From Treponema primitia ZAS-2 (GTDB lineage: Bacteria; Spirochaetota; Spirochaetia; Treponematales; Breznakiellaceae), in assembly GCF_000214375.1 (NCBI RefSeq), contig NC_015578.1, forward strand, positions 2,108,001 to 2,172,000: a stretch of DNA of 64,000 bases, in the 5' to 3' direction. Each line of letters begins with the position of its first letter. Positions within the stretch are counted from its first letter, which is position 1. Made by a program: the position numbers and the translations under genes. Below, piece after piece: positions 14,969 to 22,771 of this stretch. The notes beneath the pieces are model-generated. The model worked only from the letters and a program-made list of their open reading frames with translations, searched no databases and was not told the origin of the DNA.

Positions 14969-15236
14969 CCCCGCAGGGGTTGCCGGGTTATACGGAGGAA
15001 GTGGGCGGAGCCTCTTTTTGGGGATGATGGTTTGCTGCGGGTTCAAGCGTCTCCCGTAGGGTGGCGGTCTTTGCCAGTAATGGTAACGGCAAGCGAGTTG
15101 GGGGAATCGGCCAGCCGCCCGCAGGGGGGCTGGGCTTACGGAGGAAGTAGGCGGAGCCTCTTGTTGGGGATGATGGTTTTTGGTGTGGGTTCAAGCGTCT
15201 CCCGTAGGGTGGCGGACTGGCGAATGATGGTGACGG
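14969..15236 (+). repeat. Two ~120-bp direct repeats, period ~147 bp
   Basis: Unit 1 (about 14969-15088) and unit 2 (about 15117-15236) share CGGAGGAAGT.GGCGGAGCCT, GGGGATGATGGTTT and GGGTTCAAGCGTCTCCCGTA in the same order. Neither unit encodes a recognisable protein. Confidence 0.8.
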
Positions 15237-15310
15237 TAATGGTTCTCTTATGGCTGAACCTACCCGTTTAATGTGCAAAAACTATAACCGATAATGGCGC
15301 CGACTGAGAG

Positions 15311-15334
15311 CCGCCGCATAGCGGCGGGGAGCAT
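15311..15334 (+). terminator. Hairpin with T-run
   Basis: CCGCCGC / GCGGCGG with loop ATA, then GGAGCA and a run of seven T. Shaped like a terminator, though no gene ends here. GCATTTTTTT also has an inverted partner (AAAAAAATGC, 15430-15439) around a G/C-rich core. Confidence 0.5.
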
Positions 15335-15684
15335 TTTTTTAGGGGGCAGGCGTAGCCGGGCGGAGCCCCCCCCCACATACGCTACCATATGCGGGGGGGG
15401 GCGTGGGGGGGGGCGGAGCGTACCCTCGAAAAAAATGCGACTTCTGAGTACTGAGTGGGAGGGGCCGAGAGGGCCCTCCCCGAAGTACGAAATCTTAAAC
15501 GATAGGTAATCTCTCTGCGTTTCTGCTGGCTGCCGCCTGATAGCTCTGCTGTAGGTCCGATTCTGTTTTCTGTCTGATTGTACTGGGCGGGATAAGGTTA
15601 GGAAATGGGCTGGGGGAACTACGGTTTTTACTGGGGTTGTGAGGGCGGCGTGTGCGCCGCTGAATGAAGGCTTTATGCGGTACA

Positions 15685-15728
15685 GGCAGTTCCGGGGGTC
15701 CGTGAGGACTAGGACCCCCGGAACTGCC
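15685..15728. repeat. Perfect 17-bp inverted repeat
   Basis: GGCAGTTCCGGGGGTCC and its exact reverse complement are separated by 10 bases (GTGAGGACTA). Weaker pairing continues outside it (GGCTTTAT on the left, ATAAAGGCC on the right). Confidence 0.85.
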
Positions 15729-16057
15729 CCCGTAGGCACGGATGCCAGGGGGATACGGAATAAAGGCCTGTTGGGATGAAGGCCGAACTGCGGCGGTTTG
15801 GGGGTGGCGGCCCCGGTATGCGGGGGGGCGGGGGCCGGGGTTTTTTCCGCCGACTGCGGGGGGGTCTATGCGGGGAGAGTATGCGGCGGTTGGCGGTGGT
15901 GGTTTTTACTGCGGGATGACGGGGCGGAAAAAAGGGCGGCGGTGGCGGGATGGGAGTGAAGGCCCCGGTATGCGAAGGCCAGGCGGAAAAGACGGGGGCC
16001 GGTGGTGCCCGGAGAAGCGCAGCGCCGGAGGGTCCGCTGGCTGAGGCAGGCTTTAGG

Positions 16058-16125
16058 CGGCCCGGAATTGCCCCATGCGGTTTAGTCCCCATGAGGGCTG
16101 GGCGGTATGGGGCAATGGAGGGCCG
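16058..16125. repeat. Long interrupted inverted repeat
   Basis: CGGCCC-GGA-ATTGCCCCAT is matched by ATGGGGCAAT-GGA-GGGCCG across a 30-base centre, so two perfect stems flank a symmetric GGA/GGA internal loop. It begins with GGCTTTAGGCGG, like the 15685 repeat's GGCTTTATGCGG. Confidence 0.8.
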
Positions 16126-16229
16126 CTGGGAATTATGCCCCGGCTTTGGAGGCTACGGGCGGGGGCTTCATAATGGGGGTTGCGGCTTACAGGGCGAATC
16201 TTCGGGCCAAGCTGCAAGTACGGCTGATG

Positions 16230-16254
16230 CGCCGCTTGCCAAGGGCAGGCGGCG
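16230..16254. repeat. Hairpin, 11-bp stem with one mismatch
   Basis: CGCCGCTTGCC / GGCAGGCGGCG with loop AAG. Confidence 0.7.
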
Positions 16255-16296
16255 GGTGTTGACGGGGTATTGGCTGGCCGGGGTGGTATGGGGGTT

Positions 16297-16392
16297 CAAG
16301 GGGGAAGGCGGGGCTGCCTGGATTGGCAGCTTTGCTGTTGGGTGCAAAGGCTTACGGTTTGAATGATGGTGTCCCCGCCTTTATCCCCCTTG
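16297..16392 (+). ncRNA. Candidate structured RNA (closing stem with two inner hairpins)
   Basis: The outer stem pairs CAAGGGGGAAGGCGGGG (16297-16313) with its complement at 16373-16392, 17 pairs with one 3-base bulge. Inside are GCTGCC/GGCAGC (16313-16330) and TTTGC/GCAAA (16331-16348). This multi-branch shape is unlikely by chance in 96 bases. A further stem follows at 16403-16466 (AAAGCGCCA/TGGCGCTTT), one at 16516-16536, and a terminator at 16567, so a transcribed RNA ending there is plausible. No known RNA family recognised. Strand inferred from the terminator. Confidence 0.35.
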
Positions 16393-16402
16393 GTTAATGG
16401 GT

Positions 16403-16466
16403 AAAGCGCCATGGGCCGTGGAGGGAGCGGAGTTTACGGAGCGACCGGAACGGCTTGTGGCGCTTT
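16403..16466. repeat. 9-bp inverted repeat
   Basis: AAAGCGCCA (16403-16411) and TGGCGCTTT (16458-16466), with inner GCCGT/ACGGC pairing. Confidence 0.6.
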
Positions 16467-16566
16467 GTCCTACGGATTCATCGTATACGGTTATAGGCGG
16501 CGGACTGCGGGGCCAGGCGTACCAGGCGGCTACGCCGGGGAAGAAAATTACGGTAAGTTTGATTGT

Positions 16567-16601
16567 GCCTCTCTGGTTTATTGCCGGAGCGGCTTTTTTT
16601 G
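16567..16601 (+). terminator. Terminator upstream of the packaging module
   Basis: GCCTCTCTGG / CCGGAGCGGC stem then seven T. This ~42-base block, with its upstream TTTGATTG, is nearly identical to the reverse complement of the integrase terminator at 22828-22861. Confidence 0.7.
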
Positions 16602-16655
16602 TTTTCAGCTCTGGTGACCTTTCCCTTCCCAATGAACCGGGGCCTTTTCGTTTAT

Positions 16656-16687
16656 AGGGCCGTGGCCCTATGTTTCCGGCTTAAAAA
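16656..16687 (+). promoter_or_regulatory. Right copy of a duplicated prophage hairpin motif
   Basis: Perfect AGGGCC-GT-GGCCCT followed by ATGTTTCCGGCTTAAAA. It matches the block at 4667-4697. It lies about 60 bases before the HTH gene that opens the packaging module. Confidence 0.5.
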
Positions 16688-16745
16688 TCGGTGGACACTA
16701 TCGGTGTACGCAGGAGAGCGTTTCTGCGCTGCAAAGGAGCCGGAT

Positions 16746-17018
16746 ATGGGAAAGATGCTGAACATCAACGAGGTTGCGGAAAGAACGCTGGTTGCGGTTT
16801 CTACGCTCCGCAAATATACGATGCTGAACCGGATTCCGTATAAAAAATTCGGCTCGAAAGTGGTTTTTGATTCTGAGGAAATCGAATTGTGGATAAAAGC
16901 GAATTCCTTTGGGCTTGAATCAATTACGCAAAGCGGCGCAAGCGGGACCGTTACTGCCGCTTCCTCGGCGCCTGCCCCTGGCGAGCTGTTCCCGGTGGCG
17001 GGGAAACGGGGGAAGTGA
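16746..17018 (+). CDS. Small helix-turn-helix protein (excisionase/AlpA-like)
   Basis: 90 residues from ATG 16746 behind AAAGGAG. Residues 4-50 form a MerR/excisionase-type winged helix: LNINEVAERTLVAVSTLRKY, a turn, then KKFGSKVVFDSEEIELWI. The C-terminal 35 residues are a low-complexity Ser/Ala/Pro tail. Such proteins bind short DNA sites as excisionases, activators or terminase-associated factors. Being first in the packaging operon and overlapping the next gene's start, it could control late genes, excise the prophage with the integrase, or assist terminase. It is the only classic DNA-binding protein in the prophage besides the LuxR-like one. Confidence 0.75.
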   Translation: MGKMLNINEVAERTLVAVSTLRKYTMLNRIPYKKFGSKVVFDSEEIELWIKANSFGLESITQSGASGTVTAASSAPAPGELFPVAGKRGK

Positions 17019-17560
17019 TGGCCGATTTTGAAAAAATCATCGAGGCAGCTAAGGCAGAATTGCTGCCCTTTGAAAGCTGGGAACGGCTGCCGGGGGAAAC
17101 TTCTTCTGCGTTTGCGGCGTTTGGGGAGTACCGGGATTCCGGGCCGGGCCGGACTATCAAGAAGGCGGTGGATGGCTATTGCAAAAAGCAGGGGGTGGAC
17201 CCGGTTCTGGCGGGGAAGCGGTACCGGGCCTGGCGGGCATGGTCCATGCAATTTAAGTGGCGGGAACGGGCGGCGGACTATGACCGCTACCTGGACAGGC
17301 TGAAACAGGCGGAGCTTCGCAAGCTTATTGAGGCGCGGGGCGAGGTTCACCGGCAGGTGACGGACAAAATGTTGCAGGTGGTTTCCAAGAAGCTGGACCT
17401 GATGGACCCGGCGGACTTGGCGCAAGGTACCGTTACTGCATGGGTTGAAACAGCAATACGGACGGAACGGGAAATGGCGGGGCTAACTAACGGCAAGGAA
17501 AGCAGGATGGAACCAAAACAGGATGAGCTTCCCTTTGCCAATGAATTTGAAGGGCTTTAG
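17018..17560 (+). CDS. Terminase small-subunit-like protein
   Basis: 180 residues from the ATG at 17018, which overlaps the preceding TGA (a GTG at 17015 is also possible) and follows GGGGGAA. Helical throughout, with the block YRAWRAWSMQFKWRERAADYD and a long charged helix after it, features common to small-terminase-like proteins upstream of PBSX-type large subunits. It ends with KQDELPFANEFEGL. Small terminases recognise phage DNA and load it onto the motor. Assignment rests on position and style. Confidence 0.65.
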   Translation: MADFEKIIEAAKAELLPFESWERLPGETSSAFAAFGEYRDSGPGRTIKKAVDGYCKKQGVDPVLAGKRYRAWRAWSMQFKWRERAADYDRYLDRLKQAELRKLIEARGEVHRQVTDKMLQVVSKKLDLMDPADLAQGTVTAWVETAIRTEREMAGLTNGKESRMEPKQDELPFANEFEGL

Positions 17561-17574
17561 GGAGCAGAAGGGAT

Positions 17575-18795
17575 ATGCGGTATACGCTGACGGGGGCACA
17601 GAAAAAAGCGCTTGACCTGCTAAAAAGCGGGGCAAAACATATTCTGCTGTTTGGCGGTTCCCGGAGCGGCAAAACAACGGTACTGGTGCTGGCGATACTG
17701 TATCGTGCCTGGCACTATAAAGGCTCCCGGCATTTGATATGCCGCCTCAGGGCGAAGGATGCCCGGTCATCGGTATTGCAGGAAACCTTGCTGCCGATGT
17801 TGCGGAAAACGCTTGCGAAAGGGGAATTTCGTTACCTGGCCCATGAAAGCAAGGTTACCCTTTCTAACGGGTCTGAGATTTGGATTGGCGGCCTGGGGGA
17901 CCGGGAACAGGCTGACAAGATTCTCGGCCATGAGTACAACACGATTTATTTTAACGAGATTTCACAGCTTTCCTATGCGGCGGTTACTACGGCCTATTCA
18001 CGCCTTGCTATGCGGGTTCCCGGCTGCCGGAACCTGTTCTTGTACGACTGCAATCCTGGTTCGCCTCTACACTGGGCGTATAAGATTTTTATCCGCAAGC
18101 AGCAATTTCTGTGTGGGGAACCGCTTGTAAAACCGGAGTTGTACGCTTCAATGCTATTGAACCCGGCGGACAATAAGGAAAACCTGGCTGAGGATTATAT
18201 CGCCGATATTCTTGACGCGCTGCCGGATAAGCAGCGGGCACGGTTCCGCGATGGCGCCTGGGTGAAGGCCGAAGGGGTTATCTATGAGAAGTTTGACGAA
18301 ACCATGATTCTTTCCCCGGAAGATTTGCCGGAAAACTTTGACCGGATTTGTGCAGGGCAGGATTTTGGCTTGAATATTACGAATGTAAAGATAGGAATCT
18401 GTAACGATATTATTTATGTGCTTTCCGATTACGGCGCCTATAACATGACTACAAAATCATTCAACACGGAATTGCTGGCCCGTGGCTTGTTTCAGTGGAA
18501 TGGGGATGATGTGGACTTTCCGGTGTACTGCGACCCGGCGGGGGGCGAGCGGATACAGGAAATTACGAATGGAACCAAGGCAAATAACAGTGTTGAGAGC
18601 GGCATTGACTTTATCAATGCAAAGATAGAACGGGGGCAGTTTTTTATTGCCAATAGCTGTATTGGCACACTGTCAGAGGTATGGGATTACTGCCGGGATG
18701 AGGCGGGGGAAATAGTAAAAGTGAACGATCATTACATGGATGCGCTGCGCTATGCGGTGTTCAGTGATGCCCAGCAGGGGGTTATTGCCCAATGA
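17575..18795 (+). CDS. terL: Phage terminase large subunit
   Basis: 406 residues, the usual length for the PBSX/XtmB type. ATPase: Walker A GGSRSGKT (27-34), adenine-side YTLTGAQK at the N-terminus, Walker B TIYFNE (123-128), coupling region YDCNPGSPLHWAY (157-169). RNase H-like nuclease: Asp263 in GQDFG, Asp320 in CDPAG, and Asp385/Asp389 in NDHYMDALRYAV. It pumps DNA into the prohead and cuts it. It follows the small-subunit gene by 14 bases with GGGAGCAGAAGGG as ribosome site, and overlaps the portal start (ATGA). Confidence 0.92.
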   Translation: MRYTLTGAQKKALDLLKSGAKHILLFGGSRSGKTTVLVLAILYRAWHYKGSRHLICRLRAKDARSSVLQETLLPMLRKTLAKGEFRYLAHESKVTLSNGSEIWIGGLGDREQADKILGHEYNTIYFNEISQLSYAAVTTAYSRLAMRVPGCRNLFLYDCNPGSPLHWAYKIFIRKQQFLCGEPLVKPELYASMLLNPADNKENLAEDYIADILDALPDKQRARFRDGAWVKAEGVIYEKFDETMILSPEDLPENFDRICAGQDFGLNITNVKIGICNDIIYVLSDYGAYNMTTKSFNTELLARGLFQWNGDDVDFPVYCDPAGGERIQEITNGTKANNSVESGIDFINAKIERGQFFIANSCIGTLSEVWDYCRDEAGEIVKVNDHYMDALRYAVFSDAQQGVIAQ

Positions 18796-20021
18796 GCCTT
18801 CTAAGAAAATTTATTTCCGGAATAAGGATAGCTACTGTAAGGAAGAAAAGCACGGAAGCGAATTTGTCTATTTATGATGATTTTAGTAATTTATTGGAAA
18901 CACCCGGCGAACCGGATGGGTACTCCTGCAATGCCTGGGTGCATATTGCGGTACAGATTTTGATTCGCAATATTGCCCGCGCAGATTTTATGGTGCTGCG
19001 GGGAGGGGACGAAGTAACGGGCGGGCCATTGTTTGAACTGTTCAGAAGGCCGAATGAAGGCTTGAGCCGGTTTGAGCTCTGGAAAGAAACCGCCGCATGG
19101 TGGCTTTTGGAGGGGGAGGCGTTCTGGTGGTTCGGGGCTGAATATGCTGGTGGCGTGCCACAGCATATCTATATCCTGGACCCCCGGCGTATGCGGAATG
19201 AAGGCATGGACGGGTATGCCGGGCAGTCTTTTTGTTCAGGGCGGCAGCGCTGGTTTTATCAGGGCGATGCAGAGCTAATCCCCATTTTTCAGGATGAGCT
19301 TATTCACTTCCGGGACTGGAATCCGTGGAATCCCCTGCGGGGGGTTAATCCGCTTATCTCCCTGTCCCTGGAATTGGAACAGGATTTCTACGCGAATAAG
19401 GCCAATTCGCGTTTGTTAAAGAACAACGCCGTTCCTCTCGGCGTTCTGAAAACTGAACAGACTATCCGCCCTGAGGAGGCGGATGCTTTGGAAAGGAGGT
19501 GGGAACAGAAATACGGCGCTGACCGGGGTTACCGGAAGGTTGCCGTGTTGGGAAAAGGGACTGAGTTTAAACCGCTAAGCTTTACTCCGGATACGGTTCG
19601 ACTCTTTGACCTTAAACGGTGGAATTTGCATGCGATACTGGCGAAATACGGCATTCCTCCCAGGGTGGCGAACATTAACGATAAAACCGCAAGCCTGTCC
19701 GGCAAGGATACCATGGAACAACACGCCGCACTTTGGAAGTTCACGATAATTCCGCTGCTGAAAAATTTTGAAGACATTCTGGAAACCCAGTTTTTTTTAC
19801 GGCTGGGTTTCCGGGAAACGGGTGTTTTTGACCTATCCGATATCCCGGAATTGCAGGAAAGCGAAGATGCGCAAAGCAACAGGGATATTGCGGAGATCAA
19901 TGCGGGGCTTAAAACGATCAATGATGTGCTGCGTGAGCGTGGCAAGGATACAAAGCCCTGGGGCGATATCTGGTACATGCCAAAAGGCCTGGTTCCCTAC
20001 AAGGATAGCACAAGGAGTTAA
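18792..20021 (+). CDS. HK97-family portal protein
   Basis: 409 residues. Family features: CNAWVHIAVQILIRNIARAD near residue 45-65, a central block with LIHFRDWNPWNPLRG and GVNPLISLSLELEQDFY, and the C-terminal stem helices (KYGIPPRVANINDKTASLSG then FEDILETQFF). Portals form the dodecameric ring through which DNA passes. It overlaps terL by 4 bases and is followed after only 3 bases by the response-regulator-like gene, whose ribosome site (AAGGAG) lies inside the portal's last codons. Confidence 0.9.
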   Translation: MSLLRKFISGIRIATVRKKSTEANLSIYDDFSNLLETPGEPDGYSCNAWVHIAVQILIRNIARADFMVLRGGDEVTGGPLFELFRRPNEGLSRFELWKETAAWWLLEGEAFWWFGAEYAGGVPQHIYILDPRRMRNEGMDGYAGQSFCSGRQRWFYQGDAELIPIFQDELIHFRDWNPWNPLRGVNPLISLSLELEQDFYANKANSRLLKNNAVPLGVLKTEQTIRPEEADALERRWEQKYGADRGYRKVAVLGKGTEFKPLSFTPDTVRLFDLKRWNLHAILAKYGIPPRVANINDKTASLSGKDTMEQHAALWKFTIIPLLKNFEDILETQFFLRLGFRETGVFDLSDIPELQESEDAQSNRDIAEINAGLKTINDVLRERGKDTKPWGDIWYMPKGLVPYKDSTRS

Positions 20022-20024
20022 GTT

Positions 20025-20726
20025 ATGAAACAGCCAAGCATTGTTATTGTGTCCGATTCCCGGACCGTTGCGCATATGTTGATGTCCCATATTGGGGGCG
20101 TGGACAGGGATGCTATCAGCATTACAGGGAGCAAAACGGAACTGAACTACCTGCTGCGGGTATACCGGCCCCGGTTTATGTTTATCGAAAACTGCTTTGA
20201 GGGCCGGGTCACCAATGCCCTGGTGCATCGGCTGATGGAGCGGGACCCGGATTTGCTGATCAGCGTGTTTACTATTCAGGAGTATGCGGCGTATGAGGTT
20301 GCGAAATTCATGTACTGGGGAGCGGCTAGTTTCTTGAGTATCCGGGATGATCCTGAGGCTATTGCGGCGGGGATGCGGAAAATACTGAAAGGCGAATCCT
20401 GCTACCCTGACGGCGCGGCAGAGGCGGTTGAACACGCAGAGAACCGGGCGCAGCTCAATACCCGGTCACTGACTATGCGTGAAGGGGAGGTGCTGCAGCT
20501 TGCGGCGGACAATAAAAGTAACGGGGAGATTGCAAAGGTTCTGGGTATATCGGTCAGAACGGTGCGGAACCACCGGGACAATATCCTGCGGAAGTGCGAG
20601 GGGCACAGTCTGATGGATATGGTGAAGTTCGGGCTGCGGGAAGGGATTTTGCAATATGACGAATTGGTTGGCGAAGATCGCCATTCGTTCAAAGAGGGAG
20701 GAGTTAGGAGGGCGGGAGTATGTTGA
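20025..20726 (+). CDS. LuxR/NarL-type response-regulator-like protein inside the head operon
   Basis: 233 residues. Residues 5-128 follow the receiver fold (SIVIVSDSRTVAHMLM, then PRFMFIEN, then GAASFLSIRDDPEAIAAGM). Residues 148-205 are a GerE/LuxR helix-turn-helix (LTMREGEVLQLAADNKSNGE, then GISVRTVRNHRDNIL). The phosphoacceptor Asp is replaced by Glu55 (FIEN where families have LLDI), and the conserved Lys near 106 is lost, so phosphorylation control is probably absent and Glu may mimic the active state. Translationally coupled to portal upstream and overlapping the protease start downstream, so it is a true phage operon member. It may regulate late phage genes or host genes; its target is unknown. 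Confidence 0.85.
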   Translation: MKQPSIVIVSDSRTVAHMLMSHIGGVDRDAISITGSKTELNYLLRVYRPRFMFIENCFEGRVTNALVHRLMERDPDLLISVFTIQEYAAYEVAKFMYWGAASFLSIRDDPEAIAAGMRKILKGESCYPDGAAEAVEHAENRAQLNTRSLTMREGEVLQLAADNKSNGEIAKVLGISVRTVRNHRDNILRKCEGHSLMDMVKFGLREGILQYDELVGEDRHSFKEGGVRRAGVC

Positions 20727-21388
20727 TACGGACTAAGGGCGGGGAATTCAGGGCTGATACATCATCAGTGCTGCTGGATTTTCTTGGGGTGAAAAAGGAA
20801 GCGGCTGGGGTTCAGAAGCTTGCAGGTGACCTGGAATTGATCGCTGCTGTGCCGTTTTGCCTGGCGCTTGATTCTGAAAACAGCAATGGTATCCCCTGGA
20901 CATTCAGCACTTTCGACCTTGACCGTTTTGACGAGCGTATTGACCCGGCTGGATGGGACTTTAAGCGGTACGTGCAAAACCCGGTCATTGAATGGGCGCA
21001 TTGCTACTCGATTCCGGCGATTGGGAAGGCTGACGGGCTGTACGCCGATGACAAGGGCTTGCACGGGTCTATCATCTTTAATGGCAAGGACTATGATCCC
21101 TTTGGCTGGGCTATCGGGGAGCGGGTCAAGAATGGGGTTATCCGGGCAGGTTCAGTAGGGTTTCGGGTACTGGAAGTTGAGATTCCTTCAAAGAAGGATG
21201 GTGAGGACGGGACGGCGCTGATTTTCCGTAAGCAGGAGCTATTGGAATTTTCGGTGTGCAATGTTCCGGCGAATCCCTTTGCCCTGGCAAATCCTGTGCT
21301 TACTAAGGCAGCCCCGGCGGAACCTGGGCCGGTGTCGCTTGACTTGCAGGCATCCCGGCAATTCTGGGCTGGGCTTATTCAGGGGTAA
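20720..21388 (+). CDS. Prohead (head maturation) protease, HK97/S78-like
   Basis: 222 residues from an ATG overlapping the previous stop, behind AGGAGG. Catalytic pattern of HK97-type serine proteases: His94 in EWAHCYSIPAIGKA and Ser145 in IRAGSVGFRV, followed by ELLEFSVCNVPANPFAL, the family's conserved strand. It removes scaffold segments from the capsid protein during head assembly. It sits directly before the capsid gene, as usual. The C-terminal ~35 residues are variable. Confidence 0.85.
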   Translation: MLIRTKGGEFRADTSSVLLDFLGVKKEAAGVQKLAGDLELIAAVPFCLALDSENSNGIPWTFSTFDLDRFDERIDPAGWDFKRYVQNPVIEWAHCYSIPAIGKADGLYADDKGLHGSIIFNGKDYDPFGWAIGERVKNGVIRAGSVGFRVLEVEIPSKKDGEDGTALIFRKQELLEFSVCNVPANPFALANPVLTKAAPAEPGPVSLDLQASRQFWAGLIQG

Positions 21389-21456
21389 CCAGGGGGCGTC
21401 CGGCTGTCAGTTGGATTGCTCATTATGGCAGTAATACTATTTTTTGGGAGTGTGGT

Positions 21457-22758
21457 ATGGATGAACTGATTAAGGCGATTAAAAAAAAGCTGGCGGATAT
21501 GCAGAAAATTGAGGCTGCAGGATTCCGGGACCAGGAGAAGGCGGCGGACTATTTCCGGGAAAAAGAGGAGCTGCTTGAGGATATTGTAAAAGCCCTGGAA
21601 GCGGTTGCCGTGGGACAGGCGCAGGAAACAGAAGCGTTGAAAAGCACGGTCAAGTCGCTGCGGGGGGAACTCAAGGGGCAGGCGGCAAATCCCCGTGAAT
21701 TGTCCCGGAAGGAATTGCAGTACCGATTGGGCAAAGCCCTGGCGGCGGCCTGGACGGGGAACCATGGGGCCTTGGCGGAATTAAGTTTTACGCCGAACTT
21801 GAAAACGGATAACTGGACGAATCCCCGTGACGTGTCCTGGGGCGAAAAGGGATGGAAGGTTGACCGGGCGGCGCTGGGGGAACCGATGGGCAATCTGGCT
21901 ACGAATGACCAATACCTCATCAACCCAATTTATGAAAACGAGATTATGCAGGATGCTGCAAAAAAATCGAAGATGATGAAATTGGTTCATAATCGCTCAA
22001 TGATGGGACCGTCAATATTTTTGCCTACACGGGACCGGGGCGGGGTGCAGCTTCACTGGCTGACGGCTTACGGGCAACAGATTACCGGGAGCAAGCCCCA
22101 GGGGTCGCAGCGCGTTGAGCTTAAAGCCTACACCCTTGCCGGGTTTATCCCGTGGTTTGACGAATTCGAGGAGGATGTGTTTACTGACCTGGGCGCCATG
22201 TTCATAGACGAATTCTGCGAAGCGTATGGGCAAGAATTTGACCGTCAATGCCTGCTTGCCGATGATGATCCCTTTACCGGGGCGCTGGCGAAGGATGGGA
22301 CAGAGGAGATTGAGATTGCCGGGGCGGATATCAATGCCTTGACCTGGAAGGACTTTCGGGATGCGGTGTATAGGGTTCCTGAGGAAGAGCGCAAGGATTG
22401 TGCGTGGTTCCTCCATGAGACTGTGTTGAACCATATTGCCAATATCGAGGATGCTAACGGGAACCCGATTTGGCGGCGGCCAACTGAGGCTATGCCGGGG
22501 AAACTGGACTTGTACCCGTATCATGAGGTTTCCATCATGCCGCAGATCGGGGCGGTCGAAAACGACACGGCGTTTGCGATATTCATGAACCCGAAACGGA
22601 TCAAACACGGCAACCGAAAGGGTATTGAGATAAAGAAGTTTGACGGGACCACAGAATCAATGGAGAACGGAGAACTGTTCCTGCGGTTCCGCAAGCGGGA
22701 TGGATTTTTAGTAACCAGGCCGCAAGGGAATATAGTTGTTCTGAAAACTAAAGCGTAA
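21457..22758 (+). CDS. Major capsid protein, HK97 fold
   Basis: 433 residues. The N-terminal ~110 residues are a charged coiled coil (delta/scaffold domain, KKKLADMQKIEAAGFRDQEK) that the upstream protease would cut off. The rest has HK97 capsid features: SMMGPSIFLPTRDRGG, an E-loop with WLTAYGQQITGSKP, KAYTLAGFIPWFDEFEED for the spine helix, and a C-terminal A-domain ending RKRDGFLVTRPQGNIVVL. It is the last gene of the packaging block, ahead of a clear terminator. In most phages the connector and tail genes would come next; here those are at 4.7 kb. Confidence 0.9.
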   Translation: MDELIKAIKKKLADMQKIEAAGFRDQEKAADYFREKEELLEDIVKALEAVAVGQAQETEALKSTVKSLRGELKGQAANPRELSRKELQYRLGKALAAAWTGNHGALAELSFTPNLKTDNWTNPRDVSWGEKGWKVDRAALGEPMGNLATNDQYLINPIYENEIMQDAAKKSKMMKLVHNRSMMGPSIFLPTRDRGGVQLHWLTAYGQQITGSKPQGSQRVELKAYTLAGFIPWFDEFEEDVFTDLGAMFIDEFCEAYGQEFDRQCLLADDDPFTGALAKDGTEEIEIAGADINALTWKDFRDAVYRVPEEERKDCAWFLHETVLNHIANIEDANGNPIWRRPTEAMPGKLDLYPYHEVSIMPQIGAVENDTAFAIFMNPKRIKHGNRKGIEIKKFDGTTESMENGELFLRFRKRDGFLVTRPQGNIVVLKTKA

Positions 22759-22771
22759 GAAACTTGGAAAA

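Larger units (their letters stand above)
14622..16655. other. Non-coding, hairpin-rich region of the prophage
   Basis: Two kilobases in which no frame on either strand looks like protein: candidate frames are Pro/Arg/Gly-rich, lack ribosome sites and overlap one another. Instead the DNA holds GTGACAC-type inverted repeats (14726-14837), a 120-bp direct repeat (14969-15236), very G-rich hairpins (15311-15480), a perfect 17-bp inverted repeat (15685-15728), a 6+10-bp one (16058-16125), and a chain of stems from 16230 to the terminator at 16567. In a phage this could hold the replication origin, packaging site, or small RNAs. Confidence 0.6.

Noticed and set aside
14969-15236. CRISPR array
   Set aside because: Only two units, about 120 bp each, with no short regular repeat-spacer pattern and no cas genes.
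15260-15739. A 159-codon minus-strand frame and several plus-strand frames in the 14.6-16.6 kb region as genes
   Set aside because: They are rich in Pro, Arg, Gly and Ser, have no ribosome sites, overlap each other and cross strong hairpins. They behave like chance frames in GC-rich DNA.
15660-16125. Integron attC sites (known from some treponemes)
   Set aside because: The hairpins are large enough, but no convincing core and inverse-core boxes or gene cassettes lie between them, and no integron integrase is in the window.
20025-20726. The LuxR-like gene as a host gene inserted by chance into the prophage
   Set aside because: Its start signal lies in the portal gene's end and its stop overlaps the protease start, so it is an organic member of the head operon with the same base composition as its neighbours.
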